Source of the DNA: an uncultured Prevotella sp.
GTDB lineage: Bacteria; Bacteroidota; Bacteroidia; Bacteroidales; Bacteroidaceae
Direction of reading: 5' to 3'
Assembly (NCBI GenBank): GCA_946183415.1
Contig: CAMHAM010000014.1
Location: 1 to 64,000 of the forward strand
DNA: 64,000 nt
Under the pieces are notes generated by a model. That model worked only from the letters and a program-made list of their open reading frames with translations. It was not told the DNA's origin and ran no database searches. This document shows, one piece after another, positions 17,876 through 26,356 of the stretch; position 1 is the first letter of the stretch, and each line of letters opens with the position of its first letter. The translations under genes were made by a program, and so were the position numbers.

Positions 17876-18248
17876 TTAATCCTGAGGCTTTTTCCTCACC
17901 AGATAGGACTTACCCTTCTTCGTCCGTTTCTGTTGAAGATCAGACATATTGCTCAAGTACCTTCCGAAAGAGAGCACACCTGAGGCCTTCAGTCCTGAGC
18001 CCGCCACCTTACGAAGCTCATCATAGATGGCCGTTGGAGACATCCATCTCGGCTTCTGTCTGAGGCTTCATCAGATTACTATTGTTTAATGTTTGTCCCA
18101 GTGGGTGGGACTGTTTGTCCCAAGGGGTGGGACAATGTGTCCCAGGGCCTGGGACAAACCACCCACTTCCTAATGGCTTGCTGACAGCCGCGATGTCCTG
18201 AACCATCGCCACCTTTTTCAGCCTTCTGATGAAATCAGCACTTGCCAT
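17876..18248 (-). pseudogene. Decayed VapE-associated gene
   Basis: From the ATG at 18248 (MASADFIRRLKKVAMVQDIA) the reading frame ends after ~75 residues at the TGA near 18021. The neighbouring frame then reads PRWMSPTAIYDELRKVAG and continues to KGKSYLVRKKPQD with a TAA at 17876. That resembles the small C-terminal domain of Bacteroidota VapE proteins. The frames differ by one base, and the second has two stops just before it opens, so at least two lesions are present. The N-terminal segment alone is unrecognised. Its promoter is intact and iterons flank it, so the locus may be a collapsed relative of the VapE unit at 1.0-2.6 kb. An ORF start at 18284 lies upstream of the promoter box and is rejected. 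Confidence 0.55.
18095..18155. repeat. Three 17-bp palindromes at an exact 22-bp period
   Basis: GTCCCA..TGGGAC palindromes start at 18095, 18117 and 18139, inside the decayed VapE-associated gene. A 22-bp period is not a multiple of three, so a change in copy number would shift the frame. Confidence 0.7.
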
Positions 18249-18260
18249 CCTCGATGGCTG

Positions 18261-18291
18261 CAAAGGTAATACATTTTTTAGCAAAAAACAA
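18261..18291 (-). promoter_or_regulatory. Promoter of the VapE-like remnant
   Basis: TTG (18289-18291), a 20-bp spacer and TACCTTTG (18261-18268). The start site would lie only a few bases before the ATG at 18248. Confidence 0.65.
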
Positions 18292-18319
18292 GCTTTTTCG
18301 AAAGAATTATTTTATTGTA

Positions 18320-18346
18320 CCTACACCATGCACCATTACATACACC
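18320..18346. repeat. Iteron cluster upstream of the VapE-like remnant
   Basis: CCTACACC (18320-18327), CATGCACC (18327-18334) and CATACACC (18339-18346), about 30 bp behind the promoter. These are the same 8-bp family as the downstream cluster but in opposite orientation to its main GGTGTAGG units. Confidence 0.55.
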
Positions 18347-18418
18347 CTGTATCATACTGATAATCAAGCATATAAACAACGATGTAGGAAGTGTATGTAA
18401 TTTCTAAAAATATTAAAA

Positions 18419-18452
18419 AAATCCCGAAACGACCAAGCATTTCGGGATTTTT
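18419..18452 (-). terminator. Intrinsic terminator of the 18476 gene
   Basis: ATCCCGAAA/TTTCGGGAT stem with the usual TGCTTGGTCG loop and T-tract. No good -7 box follows (only TATTTTTA), so this copy looks like a terminator alone. Confidence 0.75.
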
Positions 18453-18475
18453 GTCATATAATAGTAGGTATCGTA

Positions 18476-20560
18476 CTATCTCACGATGACCTTTTTACCA
18501 TTGCGGATGTAAAGCCCCTTGCCAGGCTTGGCAACTCTCTGGCCTTGGAGGGTGTACCATTCTCCCTCGCCTTCGGAGAGGGCCGGGGTGAGGTTCTTGA
18601 TGCTTGTGGTTCCGTCTTCATCATCGTAGCTGATGCCAATAGAGCGAGTGCCTCCGAATACGCTTGTGGGCAGCTGGAGATAGGCCTTGTTCTTGCCGAT
18701 GTTGGCACTTCCATTCACACTCACGAATGTACCGTCCTTGCCTGAGAGGTAATAGTTCGTCTTATCGCCATCAGTCTCCTCAATCTTGATTGCATCACCA
18801 AGATTGCCTACAAACCAATTTGCGTAAGCTGCCCTAACGCTTACATGAGGAATCTTGTAAGTACCTGCATCGCCCTTTACCAAAAGACCTGTTCCTGCAG
18901 GAACCTCTGTCACACGAGTCAGCCAGATGGTCTTTGTTACATCATTATACCCCGTTGCCGTATAAGCCTTGATGCCCTCTACATTCGTAAAGTCGAGATC
19001 ATACTCACTACACCAAGTTGTCTTACCTATTTCCTTAATGGTAATCACATCCACATCTTCTTCTACTGGCGTTGCATTCTTATCTGTAAAATAGCCAGGA
19101 TTGCTGACTCCACCATCGATACGGGCATAGGCTTTATCTATATGATTAGCATCATATGCTGTACCAGCCCCACCGACAAGGCTAGTACAATCCTGAAACA
19201 TTCCTGTACTCTCCGTTACAGTCTCAATACTCCAATTGCTACCAACGAAGACGGTGGCCAGATTGGAACAACCACGGAACATTTGTGCCATATTCCTCAC
19301 CTTCTTGGTATTGAAACTGCTCAAATCAAGGCTCTTGAGGCCAGAACAACCATAGAACATATTAAACATGCCACTAACCTCGTCGGTCTTAAAACCAGAT
19401 ACATCAAGACTCTCCAGACTAGAGCAATTTAAGAATAATTGTCTCATATCCTCCGCTTTGTCCGTTTTGAAGTTAGTCAGATTAATACTTTTCAGACCAA
19501 AACAATCTTGGAATATTCCAAACATTATCTTCAGACTACTTGTATTAAAACTGCTCAAATCAAGGCTTGTAAGACTGGAACAACCATAAAACATACCGGT
19601 CATATCCGTCACGTTGTCTGTTTTGAGATTAGTAATGCCAGTGATTGTTTTAAGGTTTTTACAAGCAAGGAACCACCATTTAGTACTTGTCAATGTAGTA
19701 CAGTTGGCAAAGGAATCATCGAACACAGCCTTCGTGATCCTTTCACATTCGATTCCCCATTTTCTATCTGCGGTAGCACTAAAGACAACGCTCATACCAC
19801 CTCTATCTTCTTTCTGATTATCGTAATAGAATGTCAGCGTCCTTCCTTTAATAGTCCCTCCATCAGTCGTCATTTCATCATCATTGTCTGTCAACACAGC
19901 GTATGGCTCTGGATCTCCACTCGGCGTTGCATCCTCATTGTCATCTATAGTCACAACATTCAAAAAAAACGGCCAAGGGCCAGTCTGCTTATAGGCATCA
20001 ACACTTTTGGCTGGCACATGAAGAGCACCATTTATCACTTGTTCATAAGTTAATACAAACGCATCATCAACAGCGCTTGGCACATCCTTTGCATAGCAGT
20101 AAACGCTAAGCAGTGCAGGACAATCTGCAAATGCCCATTTTCCAATTGAAGTGATGGTGCTGGGAAGTGTCACTGTAGCCAGCTTCTTGCATCCATAAAA
20201 GGTGTTTTCCTCAATCGAAGTGATGCCCTCAGGAACCTTGATAGAAGTGAGGCTTGAGCAGCTCCAAAAGGCTGCTTTTCCGATAGAGGTCAAGTGTTTT
20301 GGAAGTGTCACAGAACCCAGACTGCTACAATTATCGAAAGCATTTGCGCCAATAGAGGTCACCGTATATGTGACACCCTCATGAGTAACAGTTTCCGGGA
20401 TAACAATGTCGCCTGATAATGAACGGTTATTAGGAGAGAAAGCCACCTCTGCCGTCTTTGATTCTGCATTCAGATCGTAATAAAGATTATCAATCTGAGT
20501 GTAGCCACTTGCTAATAATGGCAGGAGTGCCATTAGGAAGGATGTAAATAGTTTCTTCAT
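18476..20560 (-). CDS. Hybrid LRR_5 + DUF285 surface protein, one module and tail
   Basis: 694 residues from the ATG at 20560 (MKKLFTSFLMALLPLLASG); an alternative ATG lies two codons upstream. An LRR_5 region comes first (~25-215; IPETVTHEGVTYTVTSIG, AFWSCSSLTSIKVPEG). Then come the YAVL..LTFYYDNQK prelude and five divergent DUF285 units (~310-440), one WCSEYDLDF module, linker NLTPALSEGEGEW and the tail ending KKVIVR. Two repeat classes in one head suggest fusion of heads found separately in neighbours. Its promoter is unit 3. Exported; ligand unknown. Confidence 0.85.
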   Translation of the reverse strand: MKKLFTSFLMALLPLLASGYTQIDNLYYDLNAESKTAEVAFSPNNRSLSGDIVIPETVTHEGVTYTVTSIGANAFDNCSSLGSVTLPKHLTSIGKAAFWSCSSLTSIKVPEGITSIEENTFYGCKKLATVTLPSTITSIGKWAFADCPALLSVYCYAKDVPSAVDDAFVLTYEQVINGALHVPAKSVDAYKQTGPWPFFLNVVTIDDNEDATPSGDPEPYAVLTDNDDEMTTDGGTIKGRTLTFYYDNQKEDRGGMSVVFSATADRKWGIECERITKAVFDDSFANCTTLTSTKWWFLACKNLKTITGITNLKTDNVTDMTGMFYGCSSLTSLDLSSFNTSSLKIMFGIFQDCFGLKSINLTNFKTDKAEDMRQLFLNCSSLESLDVSGFKTDEVSGMFNMFYGCSGLKSLDLSSFNTKKVRNMAQMFRGCSNLATVFVGSNWSIETVTESTGMFQDCTSLVGGAGTAYDANHIDKAYARIDGGVSNPGYFTDKNATPVEEDVDVITIKEIGKTTWCSEYDLDFTNVEGIKAYTATGYNDVTKTIWLTRVTEVPAGTGLLVKGDAGTYKIPHVSVRAAYANWFVGNLGDAIKIEETDGDKTNYYLSGKDGTFVSVNGSANIGKNKAYLQLPTSVFGGTRSIGISYDDEDGTTSIKNLTPALSEGEGEWYTLQGQRVAKPGKGLYIRNGKKVIVR

Positions 20561-20596
20561 AATCACGTTTGTTTTTAAGTTTCTTTAATCTGTCTG

Positions 20597-20643
20597 CAAA
20601 AATAAACAAAAATCCCGAAACTAACAAGTGTTTCGGGATTTTT
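20597..20643 (-). promoter_or_regulatory. Terminator-promoter unit 3
   Basis: Hairpin stem ATCCCGAAAC/GTTTCGGGAT ends the 20665 operon. Its loop TTG (20625-20627) lies 20 bp from TATTTTTG (20597-20604), the promoter of the 18476 gene. Confidence 0.7.
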
Positions 20644-20664
20644 ATTGTGATAAAGATGAAGGAT

Positions 20665-22929
20665 TTACTTAATCACGACCTTGCGACCATTCTTGATATA
20701 GAAACCCTTGCTTGGATTCATGACGCGCTGACCCTGGAGATTGAACCACTTTTCACTTTTTACTTCTCCACTTTTCACTTCTTTTACGTCTGTCGTGCCA
20801 TTGCCATCACTGTCGAGGCTTCTAATAAGGATTGGCTGCTTGATGACCTCAGGCTCCTCAAAGATGTAGTCAGTCGCTACACCGCGAGTAGAAGCAGTAG
20901 TGGTTACCATCGAGGTAGGCAATGCCAAATAACACTTGCTGTTGCCAATATTCACGTAGCCATTCACACTGACGAATGTACCATCACTATTCAGATAGTA
21001 GTTTGTCTCATCGCCATCATCAGATGTCTCATTAACCTGAATCTGATCACCACTGGTATTGCCGACGAACATGTTCATGTAACTGCTTTGAATGGCAACA
21101 GAAGGTATCTCATAGCTATTGGGATCGCCCTTCAGCAAGACGCCCTCACCCTTCTGGACCTTCAACACGCGGGTCAGCCAGATGGTCTTAGTGCTCTTGT
21201 CATAACCTGTGGCTGTAAAGGCTTTCAGACCATCTACTTCCGTGAAGTCGAGGTCTACAGGTGCTGCATAGGAAGCCTTCCCTGAAGAGCCTATCGTGAC
21301 CGTCTGGGTATCACCTGCGACAGTGGCATTGAACGTAGCGGGCAACTGGAGGTAACACTTGTTATTGCCAATGTTCACATAGCCACTCACACTCTTGAAT
21401 GTTCCGTCGTCAGACAGGTAATAGTTTACCATATCATCGTCCGTCTCCTCAACCTGAATAGAGGTACCGCTCGTGTTGCCAACGAACATATTTGTATAAT
21501 AAGAGTTCTGGCTGTCCGTCACCGGCACATTATACGTCTCGCCTGCCGTACCCTTGATCAGTACTGGCACACCGGCAGGCACATCTGTCACTCTCGTCAG
21601 CCAGATTATCTGCTCATCCTTATCAAAGCCTGTTGCAATATAAGCCTTGACTTCATCAAAGGAGCTGAAATCCAAAGACTGGTCACCACAATAACTAACC
21701 TTTCCGCTATTACCAATAGTGATGTCCACCGTCTCGGCAGTTTCCGAAATACTGCCACTGCCGCTCAAGTTGGTATAGGTCAATGTGTAGCCATTCGTAT
21801 AAATGGTGCCATTGTTCACCAGCGTGCCAATCGACGTGTCGGCCGTCAGGCTCCACGTAGCACCCTCATTGACGGTGACGTTGGCCGTGAATCCATCATC
21901 ATATTTGACAATGCCACTATAGGTACCGTTGGAAAGGACCAGATTGCCAATAGCACCGCTCGTTGACCACTGGTCGTCGTCCATGACATACATTAGGATG
22001 CCACTGGGGACGGTTACGGTACAGTTGTCGAGCGTACAGGTGGCTGTGACGCAAGTTGCAACCTCCAGCAACGGGGCACTTTCATCCGTCATCGTCAGAC
22101 TGGTGCCCGTGATGGTCATCACAGGATTGGTTCCATCGGCATCACCCGAGCCGCTCTGCATCATCAGCAGGCCTCTCTCACTGCTGCCGCTGGTCATCGT
22201 ACAGTTGGTCATGCTGATACTGTTGTCACCCTCGATGACGGCAATCTCACCCTTGGCAGATGTGCCCGTCAGATTGGTGGCCGTGATAGTACCCGTAGAG
22301 TAAAGGACTGCCGACTTCGAGCCGTTGGCCGTTGCCGTACCATCCGTCACTGTCACCGTGCCTCCACCACGGTCTGTCGCAATCGTAGAGCTTGTCGCCT
22401 CATTGGTCGTGATGTCCACATCCGAGGCCACGATCTTTCCTCCATAGGTACAGTGCAGTCCACGCGACACACTGCTGTTGTTGGTGATGGTGATGCCTTC
22501 CACATTGATAGTTGCACCATTAGTGGCAAAGACGGCATTAGCACCCTTTGAGCTTGAGGTCACCGTACAGTTTGAGATGTTGATGACTGCACCGCTGGCA
22601 CTGCTGGTACTGGAATAGCCCGAAGAGCTTGCACTGCCAGCATAGATGGTGGAGTTGTTACCGTAGAAGCTGGAATTGTCGCCACTACTGCCGTCGCCCG
22701 TCTTTGTGAGCGTACAGCCTGTCATAGTCAACGTTCCTCCCGACACCTGTACCACATTATAATACTGTGTTGACGAAGAAAGCGTCTCGTCCGTCAATGT
22801 ATTCGTCCCACTCGAATACACTTTTGTTGCCCCCGAAGGGTACGTGGGAGATGAGTCACTGGGAGGCTGAGCCTGCATGATGAGACTCATGCCTGCCAGG
22901 ATCATCATTAGTAGCATTTTTTTCCTCAT
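20665..22929 (-). CDS. Beta-helix-like surface protein with two modules and tail
   Basis: 754 residues. Signal peptide MRKKMLLMMILAGMSLIMQAQ, then ~370 residues of Ser/Thr/Gly-rich short beta-rung repeats (TLTMTGCTLT, VINISNCTVTSS, INVEGITITNNSS), typical of a right-handed parallel beta-helix. Two modules (~398-680), linker TDVKEVKSGEVKSEKW and the tail follow. It is third in an apparent operon (26246 to 20665), 26 bp after the Cthe_2159-like gene. The head composition resembles that gene's, suggesting related carbohydrate or surface-binding roles; this is inference. Confidence 0.8.
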   Translation of the reverse strand: MRKKMLLMMILAGMSLIMQAQPPSDSSPTYPSGATKVYSSGTNTLTDETLSSSTQYYNVVQVSGGTLTMTGCTLTKTGDGSSGDNSSFYGNNSTIYAGSASSSGYSSTSSASGAVINISNCTVTSSSKGANAVFATNGATINVEGITITNNSSVSRGLHCTYGGKIVASDVDITTNEATSSTIATDRGGGTVTVTDGTATANGSKSAVLYSTGTITATNLTGTSAKGEIAVIEGDNSISMTNCTMTSGSSERGLLMMQSGSGDADGTNPVMTITGTSLTMTDESAPLLEVATCVTATCTLDNCTVTVPSGILMYVMDDDQWSTSGAIGNLVLSNGTYSGIVKYDDGFTANVTVNEGATWSLTADTSIGTLVNNGTIYTNGYTLTYTNLSGSGSISETAETVDITIGNSGKVSYCGDQSLDFSSFDEVKAYIATGFDKDEQIIWLTRVTDVPAGVPVLIKGTAGETYNVPVTDSQNSYYTNMFVGNTSGTSIQVEETDDDMVNYYLSDDGTFKSVSGYVNIGNNKCYLQLPATFNATVAGDTQTVTIGSSGKASYAAPVDLDFTEVDGLKAFTATGYDKSTKTIWLTRVLKVQKGEGVLLKGDPNSYEIPSVAIQSSYMNMFVGNTSGDQIQVNETSDDGDETNYYLNSDGTFVSVNGYVNIGNSKCYLALPTSMVTTTASTRGVATDYIFEEPEVIKQPILIRSLDSDGNGTTDVKEVKSGEVKSEKWFNLQGQRVMNPSKGFYIKNGRKVVIK

Positions 22930-22955
22930 AATTATATTTAGGTTTAGTTAAAAAA

Positions 22956-24914
22956 TTACCTGCCACCAGGGCCGCCTGGCTGATTGCCACCAGGGCCGCT
23001 ACTACCGCCGGAGTAAGAAGAGAGAGAGACGGAGGAGCCGCCACTGACAGATGCATCCACATAACCAGCACCGCCAAAGATGGATGTACCGCTGCTGACT
23101 GTGACCCCAGACTTCAGAGAAGGAGTAGAAGCCGCTGAGACTACGAGTGTCGTGCCACCGCTGGAGGGCGTCTTGAAAGCGAACGTCTCACTGCCGTAGG
23201 TCATAGCATACCATGTGTTCTTGCTCCAAGAGGATGCCGAATAGCATGTCTGGGTAAGACTGCTTCCCGACTCCAGACCACCGATGGCGACGAGCGTACC
23301 GCCACTGACATAGAGTTTCTTCTGATCCTCGGTGTTGGCATCAATAGCCACCTCGGGGGAGCCGGAGCCAACAGCAAAGATCAGGCCTCCCTTGATGTAG
23401 CAGTTACCGTTGGCATCGATACCGTCGTTATTCGTAGCACGTGCATAGACATAGCCACCGGAAATCGTCATGTCCTGTGCGGAGTTGATGGCATCATCGT
23501 AGGCATTGACCGTTATATAGCCGCCCGTGATGTCAAGTGCGTTCTTGCTTTCGATACCCTCGCTATTATTCCCGCTTGTGGTGACATTAATGGTGCCGCC
23601 CTTGATGGCCATGCCGCCACTATAGGTATAGCTGTTGCCACTCTGCGTCTTCACACCAGCCTTAATGCCCTTCGGTGAGGAATAATAGTCGCTGCTGATC
23701 CTGTCGGTATCACCGGTGTAGTTGGTATTCTCGGTCGTGCCGTTATTATAATAGAGTCCGCCGCTGGTCTTCACCGTGATGGTTCCATCGCTGACCGTCA
23801 GGACGCCATCGCACTTCATACCCTTGCCGCCAGCACCTGTAGCTGTCAGCGTGAGCGTGCCACCGCTGATGGTCATGTCGCCGTCAGCAGCCAGGCCCGA
23901 GGCCGCCTTGGTCTCACTGTCATCGCTGTCCCAGTCGCCATTACCCGTCGTCGTCACATTAATGGTGCCGTCGGTAACCTGCATATCGCCTTCCGCCTTA
24001 ATACCCTTGGCGGCTTTGGCAGAAGAGTTAATGGTGATAGTACCGCCTTGCAGGTAGATATTACCTGAATCCTCATCCTCATGGTCAGTGGTCTCGCCCG
24101 TCGAACTGTCACCGTCGATATCGCACTGGATACCGTCATCGCCCGTTTCACTGATAGTGACGGTTCCGCTCTCCATCAGGAAATACTCGTTACAGCTGAT
24201 GCCGTCGCCTACGGCAGAGAGCACATTAATGGTGGCGTTCTTGACGGAAATGTACTCACCTGCCTTGATGCCGTGCTTCACGTTACCCGTCACATTAAGC
24301 GTACCTTTTTGTTTGAACTCGGCATGACCTTTCACATAGAGACAGCCTTTCTGGGAACCGCTTGCCGCATCGACAAGCGTATTGGTGGTGCCTGTGATGA
24401 CCTTTACATTGATACGCTTGCCATTCTGGACATGTAAGGCCGCTCCGCTATAGACTGGCGTCGCGTTGGTCAGATTCAATCCGTTGAGTTCTATCGTAGC
24501 TTTGTAGGAGCCTGACATGTAGAACTCTCCATCGTCAGAGGAACCAGAGAGTGTATAGGTGATCTCTTCTGCCAGATCGTCGCTTTGCGCAATCGAGACA
24601 TGTGCGCCGCTGACGATTGGCGTGAGATACTGTGCTGCATTACCACTGACAACAACAGAGGCTGATGTTCCGTCATACTCAACACTGACGGTATTGTCCG
24701 TCACCGTTGTCTTGTCGACCGTTATCGACGTGATGTCATCGATGGTAAAGACCTTGCCCATGATGGTGAGTGTCGTACCGTCAGAATAGGTCATGTCGTC
24801 TGTCTGACTTGCCGGAAACTGGTAAGTGACATTGCCCACGTTCACATTGAGCGTCTGCGCCCCAGCTGTTATCGTCAGCATGAGGGTTACAAGTATTGCA
24901 TATATTCTTTTCAT
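22956..24914 (-). CDS. Cthe_2159-like (PF14262-type) carbohydrate-binding beta-helix protein
   Basis: 652 residues. Signal peptide (MKRIYAILVTLMLTITAGAQ), the N-terminal mini-domain (DGTTLTIMGKVFTIDDITSI), then a long Asp/Gly/Thr-rich repeat region. Its phrases (GIKAEGDMQVTDGTINVTT, SGGTLTLTATGAGGKGMKC, DAINSAQDMTISGGYVYA) are characteristic of the Cthe_2159 family, calcium-dependent polygalacturonate-binding beta-helices. The C-terminus is a Gly/Ser/Pro-rich stretch (SSGPGGNQPGGPGG) without module or QGQRV tail. It sits in the middle of a three-gene operon, 18 bp after the previous stop. It probably binds pectin-like material at the cell surface, which would fit the pectin-type PUL in this window. 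Confidence 0.8.
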   Translation of the reverse strand: MKRIYAILVTLMLTITAGAQTLNVNVGNVTYQFPASQTDDMTYSDGTTLTIMGKVFTIDDITSITVDKTTVTDNTVSVEYDGTSASVVVSGNAAQYLTPIVSGAHVSIAQSDDLAEEITYTLSGSSDDGEFYMSGSYKATIELNGLNLTNATPVYSGAALHVQNGKRINVKVITGTTNTLVDAASGSQKGCLYVKGHAEFKQKGTLNVTGNVKHGIKAGEYISVKNATINVLSAVGDGISCNEYFLMESGTVTISETGDDGIQCDIDGDSSTGETTDHEDEDSGNIYLQGGTITINSSAKAAKGIKAEGDMQVTDGTINVTTTGNGDWDSDDSETKAASGLAADGDMTISGGTLTLTATGAGGKGMKCDGVLTVSDGTITVKTSGGLYYNNGTTENTNYTGDTDRISSDYYSSPKGIKAGVKTQSGNSYTYSGGMAIKGGTINVTTSGNNSEGIESKNALDITGGYITVNAYDDAINSAQDMTISGGYVYARATNNDGIDANGNCYIKGGLIFAVGSGSPEVAIDANTEDQKKLYVSGGTLVAIGGLESGSSLTQTCYSASSWSKNTWYAMTYGSETFAFKTPSSGGTTLVVSAASTPSLKSGVTVSSGTSIFGGAGYVDASVSGGSSVSLSSYSGGSSGPGGNQPGGPGGR

Positions 24915-24932
24915 AATGAGATTCTTAGAAGA

Positions 24933-26246
24933 TTACTGTATCACAACTTTTTTACCATTATGGATGAAGACACCCTTACCCGGATTCTTCACACGCTGAC
25001 CTTGCAGATTATACCAGGCGTCATCGCCATTCGTCATATCTCCATTTTCATTTTGTATAGAACTGATGCCCGTAACAGTGCTGCCATTGCCATCAATGCT
25101 CCTCACGGCTATACTGATCTTATCCATCTCGAACTCTTTCACATCATAGCCGCCCGACTCATTCTTTTCACTACGGGTAGCAGCTGCGATTGAAGCGGGT
25201 AACTGCAGATAAGCCTTACTGTTGTTAACCGTAGCATTACCATTTACACTGACGAACTGACCATCCTTCAGATAATAGTTTATCCACTCATTGTCATCCG
25301 ATGTCGCATTGATGGTTATCTGAGCACCGCTGTTATTACCCACAAACATATTCATATAACTGGCCTGAACTGCCGAGGAGGGTATCGTATAGGTCTCACC
25401 TGCATTACCTTTCAACAAGATTCCTTCGCCAGCCTGTACCCTGTTCACACGTGACAGCCACAAGGTCTGGCTTTTTTCGTCATAGCCCGTAGCTGTAAAG
25501 GCTTTCAGATCTTCCACGTCAGTGAAGTCCAAATCAACAGGAGGGGCATAGGTAGACTTGCCCGTACTGGATAACGTAACAGACTGTGAAGCCCCTGTAA
25601 CAGACGTCGCGAGGACGGCTGGCAGGCGCAAGTAGCATTTGTTCTGTCCGATCACGGCATAATTGCTCACACTGACGAACTGTCCGTCTTTCAGATAGTA
25701 GTTCAAATAGCTGCCATCCTCATCCGTCTCACCAAGTGACAGGCTGGCCTCCAGATTACCGACAAGCATATTTGGATAATAACAAGAGACTGACGACGAA
25801 CTGACGGGAACCTCATAGGTATTCGCCTCACCCTTCAACAACAATGGCGTATTGGCAGGCACTTTTGTAACACGTGTCAGCCAAATGATGCCATTATCCT
25901 TATCATAGCCTGTAGCCACGAAAGCCTTCAGGTCGTCTACATCACTGAAGTCAAGTGACTTGTCACCACAATAGGTGGATTTACCTGTATCACCGACAGT
26001 GATACTTTCATAGCTGGTCTGATTGTCAAACTCATCATCTGAGAAAAACATCTTACTGAGATCAGAGAGGGCTATCCGAGTATCGCCCGCAACAAAATAA
26101 CCATCAGAAAAGGTAATCGACAGATTGTCTACCCCAAGCGAGACACCCGTTCCATCCGTCTTCTGAACATTCAAATAAGTGTAGTCGTCGGCCATCACTG
26201 ACTGTAGCATCAAGAACGACATCACCAACAAAAGAGTTCTTTTCAT
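24933..26246 (-). CDS. Short-head surface protein with two divergent modules and tail
   Basis: 437 residues from the ATG at 26246 (MKRTLLLVMSFLMLQSVMA); the longer reading to 26309 would begin in the promoter and is rejected. The ~70-residue head carries the mini-domain ending LSDLSKMFF. Two modules (STYCGDKSLDF, STYAPPVDLDF) follow that differ more from the other copies than those do from each other. The linker is SIQNENGDMTNGDDAW, with neither of the two common linker types. The tail is NLQGQRVKNPGKGVFIHNGKKVVIQ. First gene of the operon; promoter in unit 4. Confidence 0.8.
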   Translation of the reverse strand: MKRTLLLVMSFLMLQSVMADDYTYLNVQKTDGTGVSLGVDNLSITFSDGYFVAGDTRIALSDLSKMFFSDDEFDNQTSYESITVGDTGKSTYCGDKSLDFSDVDDLKAFVATGYDKDNGIIWLTRVTKVPANTPLLLKGEANTYEVPVSSSSVSCYYPNMLVGNLEASLSLGETDEDGSYLNYYLKDGQFVSVSNYAVIGQNKCYLRLPAVLATSVTGASQSVTLSSTGKSTYAPPVDLDFTDVEDLKAFTATGYDEKSQTLWLSRVNRVQAGEGILLKGNAGETYTIPSSAVQASYMNMFVGNNSGAQITINATSDDNEWINYYLKDGQFVSVNGNATVNNSKAYLQLPASIAAATRSEKNESGGYDVKEFEMDKISIAVRSIDGNGSTVTGISSIQNENGDMTNGDDAWYNLQGQRVKNPGKGVFIHNGKKVVIQ

Positions 26247-26278
26247 AAAATAACCAATTAAACTGTTAAAATCGTTAA

Positions 26279-26339
26279 CAAAGATAAACAAAATTAAAAA
26301 ACGGAGCAAATCATTTCAACGAATGCCCCGTTTTTTTCA
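26279..26339 (-). promoter_or_regulatory. Terminator-promoter unit 4 (unrelated hairpin sequence)
   Basis: Hairpin ACGGGGC/GCTCCGT (26301-26331) ends the 26357 gene. TTG (26307-26309), at the edge of its loop, lies 20 bp from TATCTTTG (26279-26286). The stem sequence differs from the other units but the geometry is the same. Confidence 0.65.
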
Positions 26340-26356
26340 GTAAACACGGAATAACC

